Positions 41,642-49,426 of a DNA stretch of 64,000 bases are shown here, one piece after another. The translations under genes and the position numbers were made by a program. Below the pieces are notes generated by a model that saw only the letters and a list, made by a program, of their open reading frames with translations, ran no database searches and was not told the DNA's origin. Source of the DNA: VGSG01 sp040756375 (GTDB taxonomy: Bacteria; Desulfobacterota; Desulfomonilia; Desulfomonilales; Desulfomonilaceae); the NCBI GenBank assembly GCA_040756375.1, contig JBFLZC010000008.1, positions 1 to 64,000 of the forward strand, given 5' to 3'. Every line of letters starts with the position of its first letter. The first letter of the stretch is position 1.

Positions 41642-44260
41642 ATGGACAGGTTTGTACATCTGGAAGTTCATAGTGCCTTTTCTTTCCTCTGGGGGACGTT
41701 TACCCCGGAGGACCTGGTTGAAAGTGTGCGTTCTCTGGGGCAGAGGGCCGTAGCCATGACGGATTACGGTCTCCACGGGGCGCCCAGGTTTTACAAAGCT
41801 GCGGAAAGCGCTGGCATTCAGCCCATCGTGGGCGCACGGCTCAGCATCTGGGACGGTTCGCTCATAACTCTGCTCGCCACAAGCTTCGACGCGTACGGCA
41901 ACCTGTGCCGCCTCATCTCCATCGCGCTCGGCGATAGCATGGCTCCACGGGTTTCGCTCACCAAACAGGACCTGAAACATTGGTCAAAAGGGTTGGTCTG
42001 TCTGGCAGGCGAACGAGAATTCCGAACCGGCCGCCGGAGAACACGGGGCAGAGACGCAGTCAGGTTCAACCTGAAGGAATTGAAGGAAGTTCTCTACCAT
42101 CCGGAATGGTTCTTCGTGACGCTGCACAACCATGAGACTGCAGAAGACGGCCAAAACAGAACCGTTCTCGAGGAAAACGTCGGCATTGCCGCTGAGTTAG
42201 GGCTTCCTGTGGTGGCAACGAACCTGGTTACGTTCCTCAAGCCCGAAGATTACCTGATCCACCAGACCCTGGTGGGTATTCAGCGGGAACATCATCACAG
42301 GGATATTCATCCGTTTCCTAACGACCGCTTCTTTCTCGCTTCCGGCAAAGAGATGGCGCGGCGCATCCCTTATCCTCAGGCCCTTGCGAACACGGCTTTT
42401 ATAGCTGATCTGTGCCGACCTTTTTCTCTGCCGATTGGGCGCCTGCATCCGCCTACTTTGCAGGAATCTCGTGAAGCATCAAAAAGGCTTGCTGTGGTCT
42501 GTTTCAAGGAACTGGGCAAACTGCATCGACCTGTTCCCGCGGCCTATCTGGAACAACTTGACCGGGAACTGGCGAGCATCAATCGAATCAATCTGGCGGA
42601 TTTTTTCCTCCTGGTGCGTCGAGTGGTCAACTTCGCGCGCTCCGGAGGCATACGCCACAGCGTGCGAGGATCGGCCGCAGGGAGTCTGGCGGTTTATCTC
42701 CTGCTGGGAGGTGTGGACCCGGTGGCTCATGGCCTCCTCTTTGAGCGTTTCATCAACGAAGGGCGAGGCGATCTGCCCGACATAGACGTGGATTTCGACT
42801 CCGAGCGCCGTGACGAGGTGATTCATTACCTCATGGATCTCCTCCCCCGACAGACCACTATGGTTGCCACCATTCATAGCTTTCGAGTCCGTAGTGCGGT
42901 GCGTCTTGCAGCCCGTGCCTTGGGTTATCCTTTGCATGAAATCAAGCGGCTCTCCACCTGCCTTCCTTGGTCGTTGCGGGGCAGGGACCTCCTCGAAGCG
43001 CTGGAGAACCTCCCTGAGCTCCAAGATGCCCCGATTAGCAAAGAAACGCGGCTCATCGAGGTAGCGGCAAATTTGACCGGGCTTCCATCCCAGGCATCGG
43101 TTCATTTAGGCGGTGTGCTCGTCACTCCCGGTGAAGTCAAGGACTGGACTCCGGTGGGTCTTTCGCCAAAAGGCCTGGCGGTAGGGCAACTGGACAAGGA
43201 CGATGCAGAAGCGCTGGGACTGCTCAAGCTGGATCTCTTGGGGCTGCGGATGCACACCGCTATTCGCAAGTCCTTGGAAATACTGGAGGCAAAGGGGACA
43301 GCACCGGAGTTGGAACGACTCCCTCTCGACGATCGCAAGACGTATGCCCTCCTCCAAAGCACAGAGAGCCTGGGGGTTTTTCAGTTGGAATCTCCGGGAC
43401 AACGAGGCCTCCTGGGTCATCTCCTCCCGAGGCGTTTCAGCGACCTGATCGCTCAGATCTCTCTCTTTCGGCCTGGGCCGGTGGAAGGCGACATGGTCCA
43501 AGTGTACGTGCGGAGGCGCAACAGAGAAGAACCGGTGCAGATACCTCATCCCGATCTCCTCCCTATCCTTGAAGAGACCAATGGAGTGATTGTCTTCCAG
43601 GAGCAAGTCTTGCGCATTGCTCATGTGTTCGCGGGACTCTCGTACGCCGAAGCTGATGCGTTCCGCCGCGCCATGACCAAGGATCGCAGGTCAAAGAAGA
43701 TGGATCGCCTCAGGAACCGATTCGTGGAAGGCGCCCTGTCGCGTGGCCATAGCCTCTCTGTGGTCGAAGACGTGTTCGAAAAGGTGGCTGCGTTCGCGGC
43801 ATACGGATTCTGTAAGGCTCATGCAGCTTCTTTTGCGCATATCACGTATCAGAGCGCTTTCCTCAAGGCCCACCACCCACAGGCTTTTTATCTGGGGCTC
43901 TTGAATGCGGGTCATGTGGGCTCGTACCCACCCTCGACAATCCTGAACGAGGCCCGGAGACGCGGCATCCCGATCTTTCCTCCGCATGTGAATGCCTCAG
44001 GCCTGGATTACGAGGCAGAGGGATCGGGTATCCGGGTGCCGCTCGTAGTGGTGAATGGGGTAGGGCCCGCGGTTGCGCGGCGAATCGTGGCGGAACGAAA
44101 GAGCAGAGGGGCGTTTCGTGACGAGACCGATTTCCTGACACGTGTTTCTCTGCCCGACAGTATCGAGGAGGTGCTTACGCTGGCCGGAGCGCTCGAAGCG
44201 TTGGAAGACACGGAATGGCGCCTAGCGCCGGAAGTCTTGCGAAGTGCTTCACAAGCTTGA
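41642..44260 (+). CDS. dnaE2: Error-prone DNA polymerase DnaE2 lacking its OB domain
   Basis: An 872-residue C-family polymerase of the DnaE2/ImuC type, used for translesion synthesis in the SOS response. The PHP domain opens VHLEVHSAFSFLWGTFTPEDLV, the degenerate DnaE2 form. The polymerase active site has PDIDVDFDSERR, with DIDVDF carrying two catalytic Asp, and the KLDLLGLRMHTAI region. A helix-hairpin-helix domain (VNGVGPAVARRIVAER) is last. A complete DnaE2 has about 1,030-1,080 residues and ends in an OB fold; here the frame stops after SASQA. The missing domain is encoded at 44590-45045. No imuA or imuB lies beside it. I start at ATG 41642, since upstream codons run through repeat sequence. 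Confidence 0.92.
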   Translation: MDRFVHLEVHSAFSFLWGTFTPEDLVESVRSLGQRAVAMTDYGLHGAPRFYKAAESAGIQPIVGARLSIWDGSLITLLATSFDAYGNLCRLISIALGDSMAPRVSLTKQDLKHWSKGLVCLAGEREFRTGRRRTRGRDAVRFNLKELKEVLYHPEWFFVTLHNHETAEDGQNRTVLEENVGIAAELGLPVVATNLVTFLKPEDYLIHQTLVGIQREHHHRDIHPFPNDRFFLASGKEMARRIPYPQALANTAFIADLCRPFSLPIGRLHPPTLQESREASKRLAVVCFKELGKLHRPVPAAYLEQLDRELASINRINLADFFLLVRRVVNFARSGGIRHSVRGSAAGSLAVYLLLGGVDPVAHGLLFERFINEGRGDLPDIDVDFDSERRDEVIHYLMDLLPRQTTMVATIHSFRVRSAVRLAARALGYPLHEIKRLSTCLPWSLRGRDLLEALENLPELQDAPISKETRLIEVAANLTGLPSQASVHLGGVLVTPGEVKDWTPVGLSPKGLAVGQLDKDDAEALGLLKLDLLGLRMHTAIRKSLEILEAKGTAPELERLPLDDRKTYALLQSTESLGVFQLESPGQRGLLGHLLPRRFSDLIAQISLFRPGPVEGDMVQVYVRRRNREEPVQIPHPDLLPILEETNGVIVFQEQVLRIAHVFAGLSYAEADAFRRAMTKDRRSKKMDRLRNRFVEGALSRGHSLSVVEDVFEKVAAFAAYGFCKAHAASFAHITYQSAFLKAHHPQAFYLGLLNAGHVGSYPPSTILNEARRRGIPIFPPHVNASGLDYEAEGSGIRVPLVVVNGVGPAVARRIVAERKSRGAFRDETDFLTRVSLPDSIEEVLTLAGALEALEDTEWRLAPEVLRSASQA

Positions 44261-44589
44261 GAGTCCGAGAAGGACACAAAACCCTCTCCCCTGGCGGAAG
44301 AGGGCAGGGGGGCTGGGGATCTCCTGAACGAAGAGGTAGGTCGGGTTGAGCCCAGCGAAACCCGACAGGTTGCTTTGAGCACGATGTCGGATTTCGTCCC
44401 GCTGCGAACGCGGGACTCAATCCGACCTACAGCCGCTTGAGCGCCTGGGGAGGGTAGTGGAGGAGGTCCTTGCCTCTACCCCCACTCCCCCCTTTACTAA
44501 AGAGGACACAAGCTTCCCCCTTTTCTAAAGCGGGATACAGGGGGATTTTCCCGGCTCTCCCCCCCCCTGAAAAACGAGAAGATGAGTAT
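44261..44589. repeat. Repeat-filled gap splitting dnaE2
   Basis: The 329-bp interval between the polymerase and OB-fold ORFs contains a CTCTCCC/GGGAGAG-type stem (about 44282-44310), the 95-bp MITE-like repeat (44336-44430) and a C/T-rich run with CCCCCTTT...AAAGNGGG fragments (44480-44570). It has no coding character. In intact dnaE2 genes this position is a short inter-domain linker. Confidence 0.65.
44336..44430 (+). repeat. 95-bp MITE-like repeat, copy 2
   Basis: Ends are perfect 9-bp inverted repeats GTAGGTCGG and CCGACCTAC; the similarity extends to about 18 nt with two mismatches. The interior has a CGGATTTCGTCCCGC/GCGGGAC stem region. The full 95 bp matches copy 1 (14170-14264, inverted) with about 7 differences. 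Confidence 0.78.
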
Positions 44590-45045
44590 ATGAGAAATCC
44601 TGATATGACCAACGTTGCAACCACCACGCAAAACGAAGCTCGGTCCATGAGCGTCTTCTGTCGGGCTCATCCTCTGGAAGCTCTGCGCCCTCGGCTGGCC
44701 GCGGAAGGAATTGTGACCGCCAAGGAGCTGCGCCGCCTCCCTTCAGGCAAGAAAGTCCGCATCACCGGAGTTCTGGTGATTGTTCACATGCCGCCGACCA
44801 AGTCAGGCAAACGAGTTATCTTCATAACTCTTGAAGACGAAACCGGCCTGATCGACCTGGTGGTTTTCCCCAGAGCTCAGGTCAGGTACGCCAAAGCCCT
44901 CTTAACCAGCGAAGTCCAAACCGTCGAAGGCAAACTCCACCGAGCCGGCAAAGATGGCCGCGCCATCTCAGTCGTAGTCGAAAGCGTCATCCCCCACCTG
45001 ACCGGCTCCCTGGAGAAGGTGCTGGGAGCTAGGGAATTCCGGTGA
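44590..45045 (+). CDS. Detached OB-fold domain of DnaE2
   Basis: A 151-residue protein equivalent to the last part of DnaE2. SVFCRAHPLEALRPRLAAEG corresponds to the GLSLKAHPL-LRP segment. LPSGKKVRITGVLVIVHMPP and KRVIFITLEDETGLIDLVVF correspond to the OB fold, which binds single-stranded DNA. It is in a different frame from the polymerase ORF. Its start (ATG 44590, or 44605) has only a weak GAGAAG upstream, so whether it is expressed is uncertain. It could act in trans as a separate ssDNA-binding subunit, or be a relic of a disrupted gene. Confidence 0.8.
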   Translation: MRNPDMTNVATTTQNEARSMSVFCRAHPLEALRPRLAAEGIVTAKELRRLPSGKKVRITGVLVIVHMPPTKSGKRVIFITLEDETGLIDLVVFPRAQVRYAKALLTSEVQTVEGKLHRAGKDGRAISVVVESVIPHLTGSLEKVLGAREFR

Positions 45046-45407
45046 CACCTCACCCGATTCCTGTGCTGAAGGCCCAAGATTCCACGACCAACAGGACGCG
45101 TTACGGGCCAACCGAACGTCATTTTCGCATGGCGTTCGCTGTGTTCCAGAATTCCCCGCAGGGGAATACTGTGAGTAGCCCTGGGTGCAACTCAGGGAGA
45201 AAATGCCCCCACCAATCTCTCGGGATCAGCCCTGGAGGGGCGGCCCCTTTAGGACCGAAAGAAACTAATTATTGGTGCTGCTTACCACGGCTTCCATCCC
45301 GCGGGACGCGGGACTACTCAAGGTGTCCCCCTTCGGGGAACAAACAAGAAGGAGGCGTCATTTCGCAATTTTTATTGAGAACTGCGATAGTCCACTGCGG
45401 ACATCGT
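45046..45407. other. Gene-free convergent gap
   Basis: The 362-bp gap contains short stems such as GAATTCCCCGCAGGGGAAT (near 45151) and GCCCTGG/CTCAGGG (near 45178), typical of the dispersed repeats here. I see no gene, promoter or clear terminator. The downstream gene is on the opposite strand. Confidence 0.5.
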
Positions 45408-46745
45408 CTACTTCACCTTCTGTTCCCAGGTACTCTTGCCGTCGGGAGCCACCCAGCCCTGGAAACGCAGCTCGTTGGGGACTTCACGTACCTTCCAGTA
45501 AGCACTGTTTGCGCTGACATATTTCCTCAGGGCTTCCAGGATGGTGCTAAAGTCCTTGCGGTCTTGTTCGCTGAGTTTTGGATCCGAGGCACGAGCGTTC
45601 AGGAACTGAATGGTCGCGTCTCTGAGCAGCGCGAGGTCCTTCTCAGGCCACTGCACCAGCACCAGGTCGTTTTCGGCATTGGTGTCCGCGTCGTTGGCGG
45701 TCAGGATCTGCTTAAGTTTCGCGCCCTGCTGCCTCAGGTTTTCGCCATACGACGATATCACGTGGTCGCGACTCACGCTCATGACCAGCGCCTGCTGCGC
45801 GGGGCTTAACTTCTCCCACACCTTCTTGTTGATGATCATATACGTGATCAGGAACTGCTGGTGCCAGCCGGGGAAGTGCATGTACCGAGTCCCCACGGTG
45901 CCGGGATTGCCTTCGGGACGTCCGAATAGCTGGGACACGTCGTCGAGCGGAGTGGCGAATTCGAACGCGTGTATGTGGCCATCTTTCACGGCCTGGACCA
46001 GAGACCCGCCCCCGGCAATCGCGGCCACGAACTTGATATTCTTCTTCGGAATCGCGCCTGCTGAAACCAGGTTCTCACACGCTCGGTCGAGAACGAACTG
46101 GGCCGGCGGCAGGTATCGGAACGTCCAGGTCTGCTGACACAGGCCTGCCAAGCCGATGCCTTTCTTTGATCCTGCATCGCCGACCGGCAGCATGAAGTAC
46201 CCGGAACCTTGCTGACTGCTGCCCACAATCGGGACCGCGACGATGTTCTTATTGCCCCCGTCGAGTATCTTCTGGAGAAGATCGAGGCCGGTTGCCTTGC
46301 CGTCATCGACGGACTTGCCGTAGAGAAAGCCGATGAACTCATCGAAGTTGGGGCCGAATGGAACTCCCGAATTGTAAATAAATCCCCATGCCGGGCTGAG
46401 CTCCGACCCGGAAATGTACGCCGCGTCGAAACCGGTCCCGCCTGCCAGGGGGCCACCTGCGGCCACCGCAGCCGAGATATTCTTGAAGTCCTTGGGAATC
46501 GCGGGAGTGGGCTTGATCTTCGTGAACTTCACCTCTTTGTCTTTGCCCAGGACGGTCGCGGTAATGCTCGCGAGCTTCGCGGCATAGTCGTCAGCAGGAG
46601 GGCCGATTGCCGCGGAGCCACTGAAACTGCGAAAAGAGATCTCAACCGCAGGTGCGGTCTGCGCGGCCAACAGGATCGCGCAAACAAAGACCGCAACCAT
46701 CGCGCCGAAACGTGACAGGCACCGTGAGCGAGACACCGTAGCCAT
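45408..46745 (-). CDS. TRAP transporter solute-binding protein (DctP family), orphan
   Basis: A 445-residue exported protein with a signal peptide (about 15-34, ending AAQTAPAVE). Family traits include GGTGFDAAYISGSELSPAWGFIYNSGVPFGPNF as separate conserved parts, then SGYFMLPV, GGGSLVQAVKDGHIHAFEFATPLDD and HFPGWHQQFLITYMIINKKVWEKLSPAQQALV. DctP proteins bind carboxylates and usually carry an Arg that grips the carboxyl group. The DctQ and DctM membrane partners are not nearby. It must work with a transporter encoded elsewhere or act as a sensor component. Confidence 0.88.
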   Translation of the reverse strand: MATVSRSRCLSRFGAMVAVFVCAILLAAQTAPAVEISFRSFSGSAAIGPPADDYAAKLASITATVLGKDKEVKFTKIKPTPAIPKDFKNISAAVAAGGPLAGGTGFDAAYISGSELSPAWGFIYNSGVPFGPNFDEFIGFLYGKSVDDGKATGLDLLQKILDGGNKNIVAVPIVGSSQQGSGYFMLPVGDAGSKKGIGLAGLCQQTWTFRYLPPAQFVLDRACENLVSAGAIPKKNIKFVAAIAGGGSLVQAVKDGHIHAFEFATPLDDVSQLFGRPEGNPGTVGTRYMHFPGWHQQFLITYMIINKKVWEKLSPAQQALVMSVSRDHVISSYGENLRQQGAKLKQILTANDADTNAENDLVLVQWPEKDLALLRDATIQFLNARASDPKLSEQDRKDFSTILEALRKYVSANSAYWKVREVPNELRFQGWVAPDGKSTWEQKVK

Positions 46746-46820
46746 TTGGACCCCCTCTCATTTGAATGAGCCGCGTCTTAATCCCGGCTTGGCAGTCCGC
46801 GGCAGTTGGTACGCTCTAGT

Positions 46821-47324
46821 CTATTGCTGACATTGTCCTATTTCATACGTCATGAATGCGACATCGAAGGGCAAGTGTGCGAAACGCTTCTTCTCCACAA
46901 GGACAAACCCGAGCGCTTCGTACCAACTCTGGAGTTCCGTGTGTTGTGCGACGATCGCGATGCTGATCGCCTTGGCCTGTTCATCGGCTGCAAGCTGGAA
47001 CATGTGCCGTACCAGAGCCTCGCCGATACCTTGTTTGCGTGCATCAGGGAGGACCGCAAGCCTCTCCAGATAGAAGATACCTTGATCGGTCTTTTCAAGA
47101 GCGCCGCAACCAATAGCTTTACCTTCAACTTCGGCCAGGTAATACACGACTCCTTTGCGTAGCTCGGCCTGGACTTTTTCCATGGTGTGGTGTGAGGGGT
47201 GTGTGGGGCAGTTCTCTGGGGTGAGCCCGAAACGCTGGGCCACGTCTTGGAAGGCGCGGCGGATGATGCCTCCCAACAGCTCGGCTTCATTCTGGGTAGC
47301 TGTTCTGATCCGTAGATCCATCAT
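46821..47324 (-). CDS. GNAT-family N-acetyltransferase
   Basis: A 167-residue acetyltransferase. The acetyl-CoA loop is LAVLPDARKQGIGEALVRHM (RxxGxG/A as RKQGIGEA), followed by SWYEALGFVLVEKKRF, a classic GNAT C-terminus. The substrate is unknown. I use the ATG at 47324; the frame opens at a TTG at 47342 without a ribosome site. It has no obvious operon partner. Confidence 0.9.
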   Translation of the reverse strand: MMDLRIRTATQNEAELLGGIIRRAFQDVAQRFGLTPENCPTHPSHHTMEKVQAELRKGVVYYLAEVEGKAIGCGALEKTDQGIFYLERLAVLPDARKQGIGEALVRHMFQLAADEQAKAISIAIVAQHTELQSWYEALGFVLVEKKRFAHLPFDVAFMTYEIGQCQQ

Positions 47325-47548
47325 CAGTTGTTTCTCGCGCAAACCAGGAGGATGCCTCTACGGAAACCTGCGTTGAAATCAGAGCTTTTGAATGAAGCTG
47401 GCATCCCTCCTCTCCCTTCCCTCTCCCACCAGGGGAGAGGGTTTTGCAACTCCCCTCCCCTGGCGAGAGGGGTTAGGGGGGCGTAGGGCATGCCGCAAAA
47501 GCTCAAGACTGATGCGCAGTAATGTAGCAAGTTCCAGCGCTTGGCCCT

Positions 47549-47845
47549 TTAGGGCGCCTCCTCCCCAACGGTTTCCCGTGGATCGGCCTTGCATATGAGT
47601 GGATATCTATCCGGATGCCTAATCGAATCCAGAGTCAGGTCAACGTCTAGATCCGGCCAGTGAAGCTGTTCGCGGCCTTGTAGTTGCACGTTCAGTATGG
47701 CTTGTAAGGGTGCGTCTTTGAACCAAGGAAACTCGTCGAACGGAAGAAACAGCTCTTCCTCGCCAATCAATATCCAGAGACCATGCCGAGAGATGTTGGT
47801 AACCTCAACCTCGGAAGTGCTCTTGCCAAGCCGTTCTGATTTCAT
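47549..47845 (-). CDS. DUF2442 protein, possible antitoxin-like partner
   Basis: A 98-residue protein of the DUF2442 type. VEVTNISRHGLWILIGEEEL, LPFDEFPWFKDAPLQAILNV and HWPDLDVDLTLDSIRHP are hallmark segments of the subclass found beside DUF4160. It overlaps the end of the DUF4160 gene by 41 nt, so the two are translationally coupled. DUF4160/DUF2442 pairs are frequently suggested as small toxin-antitoxin-like modules; no activity is proven. Confidence 0.8.
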   Translation of the reverse strand: MKSERLGKSTSEVEVTNISRHGLWILIGEEELFLPFDEFPWFKDAPLQAILNVQLQGREQLHWPDLDVDLTLDSIRHPDRYPLICKADPRETVGEEAP

Positions 47846-48044
47846 GTTCCCGTTCCCTTATGATTTCTTGAACTACCCGGAGATCGGCGGCCGATAATCC
47901 TTGATTCCTTGCAAGAGTGATAGATGGTTCAATCCAGAACTTGGCTTCACCGTGGGCGCACTGCACATGAATATGTATACGCGGCTCCTCGCGAGAGAAG
48001 AAGAGAAAACGATAGCCGCGTTCACGGAAGACCGTGGGGCTCAT
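47805..48044 (-). CDS. DUF4160 protein
   Basis: A 79-residue protein that matches DUF4160 throughout: SPTVFRERGYRFLFFSREE, PRIHIHVQCAHGEAKFWIEP, and the helical C-terminus with WQEHF. HIHV and the Glu-Lys of GEAKFW are the conserved polar centre. It is the first gene of the pair with DUF2442. Presence of such pairs is patchy among bacteria, consistent with horizontal movement. Confidence 0.85.
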   Translation of the reverse strand: MSPTVFRERGYRFLFFSREEPRIHIHVQCAHGEAKFWIEPSITLARNQGLSAADLRVVQEIIREREHEIRTAWQEHFRG

Positions 48045-48173
48045 AAATCACATACCCTCGCCCCTGAGTCCTTGCGCCAAGCGTCCAAGTCCGTTGGCCT
48101 TTCTCCCAGCTCGTTCTGTAAAGAAAGCATTTGGCCAGCCGAACTCCACGCGCATTCTAGCGGAGATTCGGTC

Positions 48174-48572
48174 TCAATCAAAGTAGCTTTGGTACTCGAC
48201 CGGGAGTTTGTCTTTCTGCACTTCAAAGAGCTCGATCAGCACATCGTCAGGAGCAGGCACCATCACGTATTTCCACACCCCCAGATCCGCGACTTCTTTC
48301 CTCAACGAAACCCCCTTGAGTTTCAGACGCTCCACAACCCCGACTATGTCGTCCGTCTGAATCCCAAAGTGGTGTATGCTTCCCCGCCCTGGGTTCTTCG
48401 GCGGCTGATCGTACAGATGCAGTCTGCCGGTGCCGACGCGAATGAACACGTTTCTTGCGCCGGCCACTTCCAGGTCCATGATGACTTTGCCGTCAAAGAT
48501 CTCTTGGTAGAATCGGATGGTTTCTTGAACATCGGAGGCAAAGATGTGCACATGGTGAAGGTGCTGGTGCAT
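48174..48572 (-). CDS. VOC-family (glyoxalase-fold) protein
   Basis: A 132-residue vicinal-oxygen-chelate protein. The metal ligands expected for the fold are His in HHVHIFASD, His in IHHFGIQTDD and Glu in DVLIELFEV. Members include dioxygenases, isomerases and epimerases such as methylmalonyl-CoA epimerase, but this sequence is not specific enough to choose. It is the third gene of an operon, 17 nt after the amidohydrolase-like gene. Confidence 0.88.
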   Translation of the reverse strand: MHQHLHHVHIFASDVQETIRFYQEIFDGKVIMDLEVAGARNVFIRVGTGRLHLYDQPPKNPGRGSIHHFGIQTDDIVGVVERLKLKGVSLRKEVADLGVWKYVMVPAPDDVLIELFEVQKDKLPVEYQSYFD

Positions 48573-48589
48573 CGTACGGTCCTTTCAGA

Positions 48590-49411
48590 TTAGGCTTCCA
48601 GTTCGAGTTTGAAGACCTCGGCCGCGTTCGTGCACAGGAACATTGCCTTGGCTTCGTCGTTCAGACCAAGCTCGTCCAGTCCTTCGAGGCAAGCGGCCGG
48701 TGTGAGCATCGGGTAGTTAGTACCGAACATCACCTTTTTGATGCCTCGTCCGCGCATGAACTCAACAAAGTCAGGCGGAAACCGAGTGGCTTTGTAAGCC
48801 GATGTATCTATGTAGACGTTCGGGAATTTCCTTGCCAGCAAGATCATCTCTTGGATCCAGGGCGCGCCGATATGACCCGCGACAACTCGAAGCTCCGGGA
48901 ATTCCAGCGCAACATGTTCAAGGTACGGAATAGGACGGCCCGGCTCAGAGGTCATGAGAGGGCCGGTATGCCCAACCTGCAAGCAAAACGGGATATCAAG
49001 CTCTATGCATTCAGCGTACAGCGGATAATAGCGCCGATCATCAGGCGGCAAACCCCAAAGCCAAGGCACGATTCGGAGGCCGCGAAATCCGAGCTGTTTC
49101 ACGCACCGCCGAAGCTCCCGGACAGCCTCCATCGGGCGCGCGAGATTAACCGACGCAACTCCACACAGACGTTGAGGGTACTCCCGAACGAAGGAAGCTA
49201 CTTCATCATTGTGAATCAACGCGCCCTGAGGACCCCACCATGCGGCCACCAGTCCGATCCGTACGCCCGCTTGATCCATCGCCCCGATCGTCGCGGCCAA
49301 CGGGATGTCAGGAATGAAGTTCTCTCCTGACCAACGCCGCAGAGAATCAAACATCGGCTGCTGAAGGAAGTTGCCGGTTGGGTGCTGCATCCAAACGTCG
49401 ATTATGTTCAT
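48590..49411 (-). CDS. Amidohydrolase-2-like TIM-barrel protein lacking the HxH metal motif
   Basis: A 273-residue ACMSD/amidohydrolase-2 family protein. Conserved landmarks include LRIVPWLWGLPPDDRRYYPLYAECIELDIPFCLQVGHTGP (parts around residues 110-150), VVAGHIGAPWIQEM and FGTNYPMLTP. The usual strand-1 DxHxH motif reads IDVWMQHP, with Trp and Gln in place of both His. The last Asp (GSDYP in the family) is Asn. Two later His residues remain. The enzyme may use one metal differently, be metal-free, or belong to a decarboxylase/hydrolase subgroup. It lies 15 nt after DUF362. Confidence 0.85.
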   Translation of the reverse strand: MNIIDVWMQHPTGNFLQQPMFDSLRRWSGENFIPDIPLAATIGAMDQAGVRIGLVAAWWGPQGALIHNDEVASFVREYPQRLCGVASVNLARPMEAVRELRRCVKQLGFRGLRIVPWLWGLPPDDRRYYPLYAECIELDIPFCLQVGHTGPLMTSEPGRPIPYLEHVALEFPELRVVAGHIGAPWIQEMILLARKFPNVYIDTSAYKATRFPPDFVEFMRGRGIKKVMFGTNYPMLTPAACLEGLDELGLNDEAKAMFLCTNAAEVFKLELEA

Positions 49412-49426
49412 ACCAGACCGTTTCCG

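Noticed and set aside
45042..45809. Plus-strand frame of 255 codons entering the TRAP binding-protein gene
   Set aside because: Half of it is antisense to the TRAP gene and the remainder is intergenic repeat sequence.
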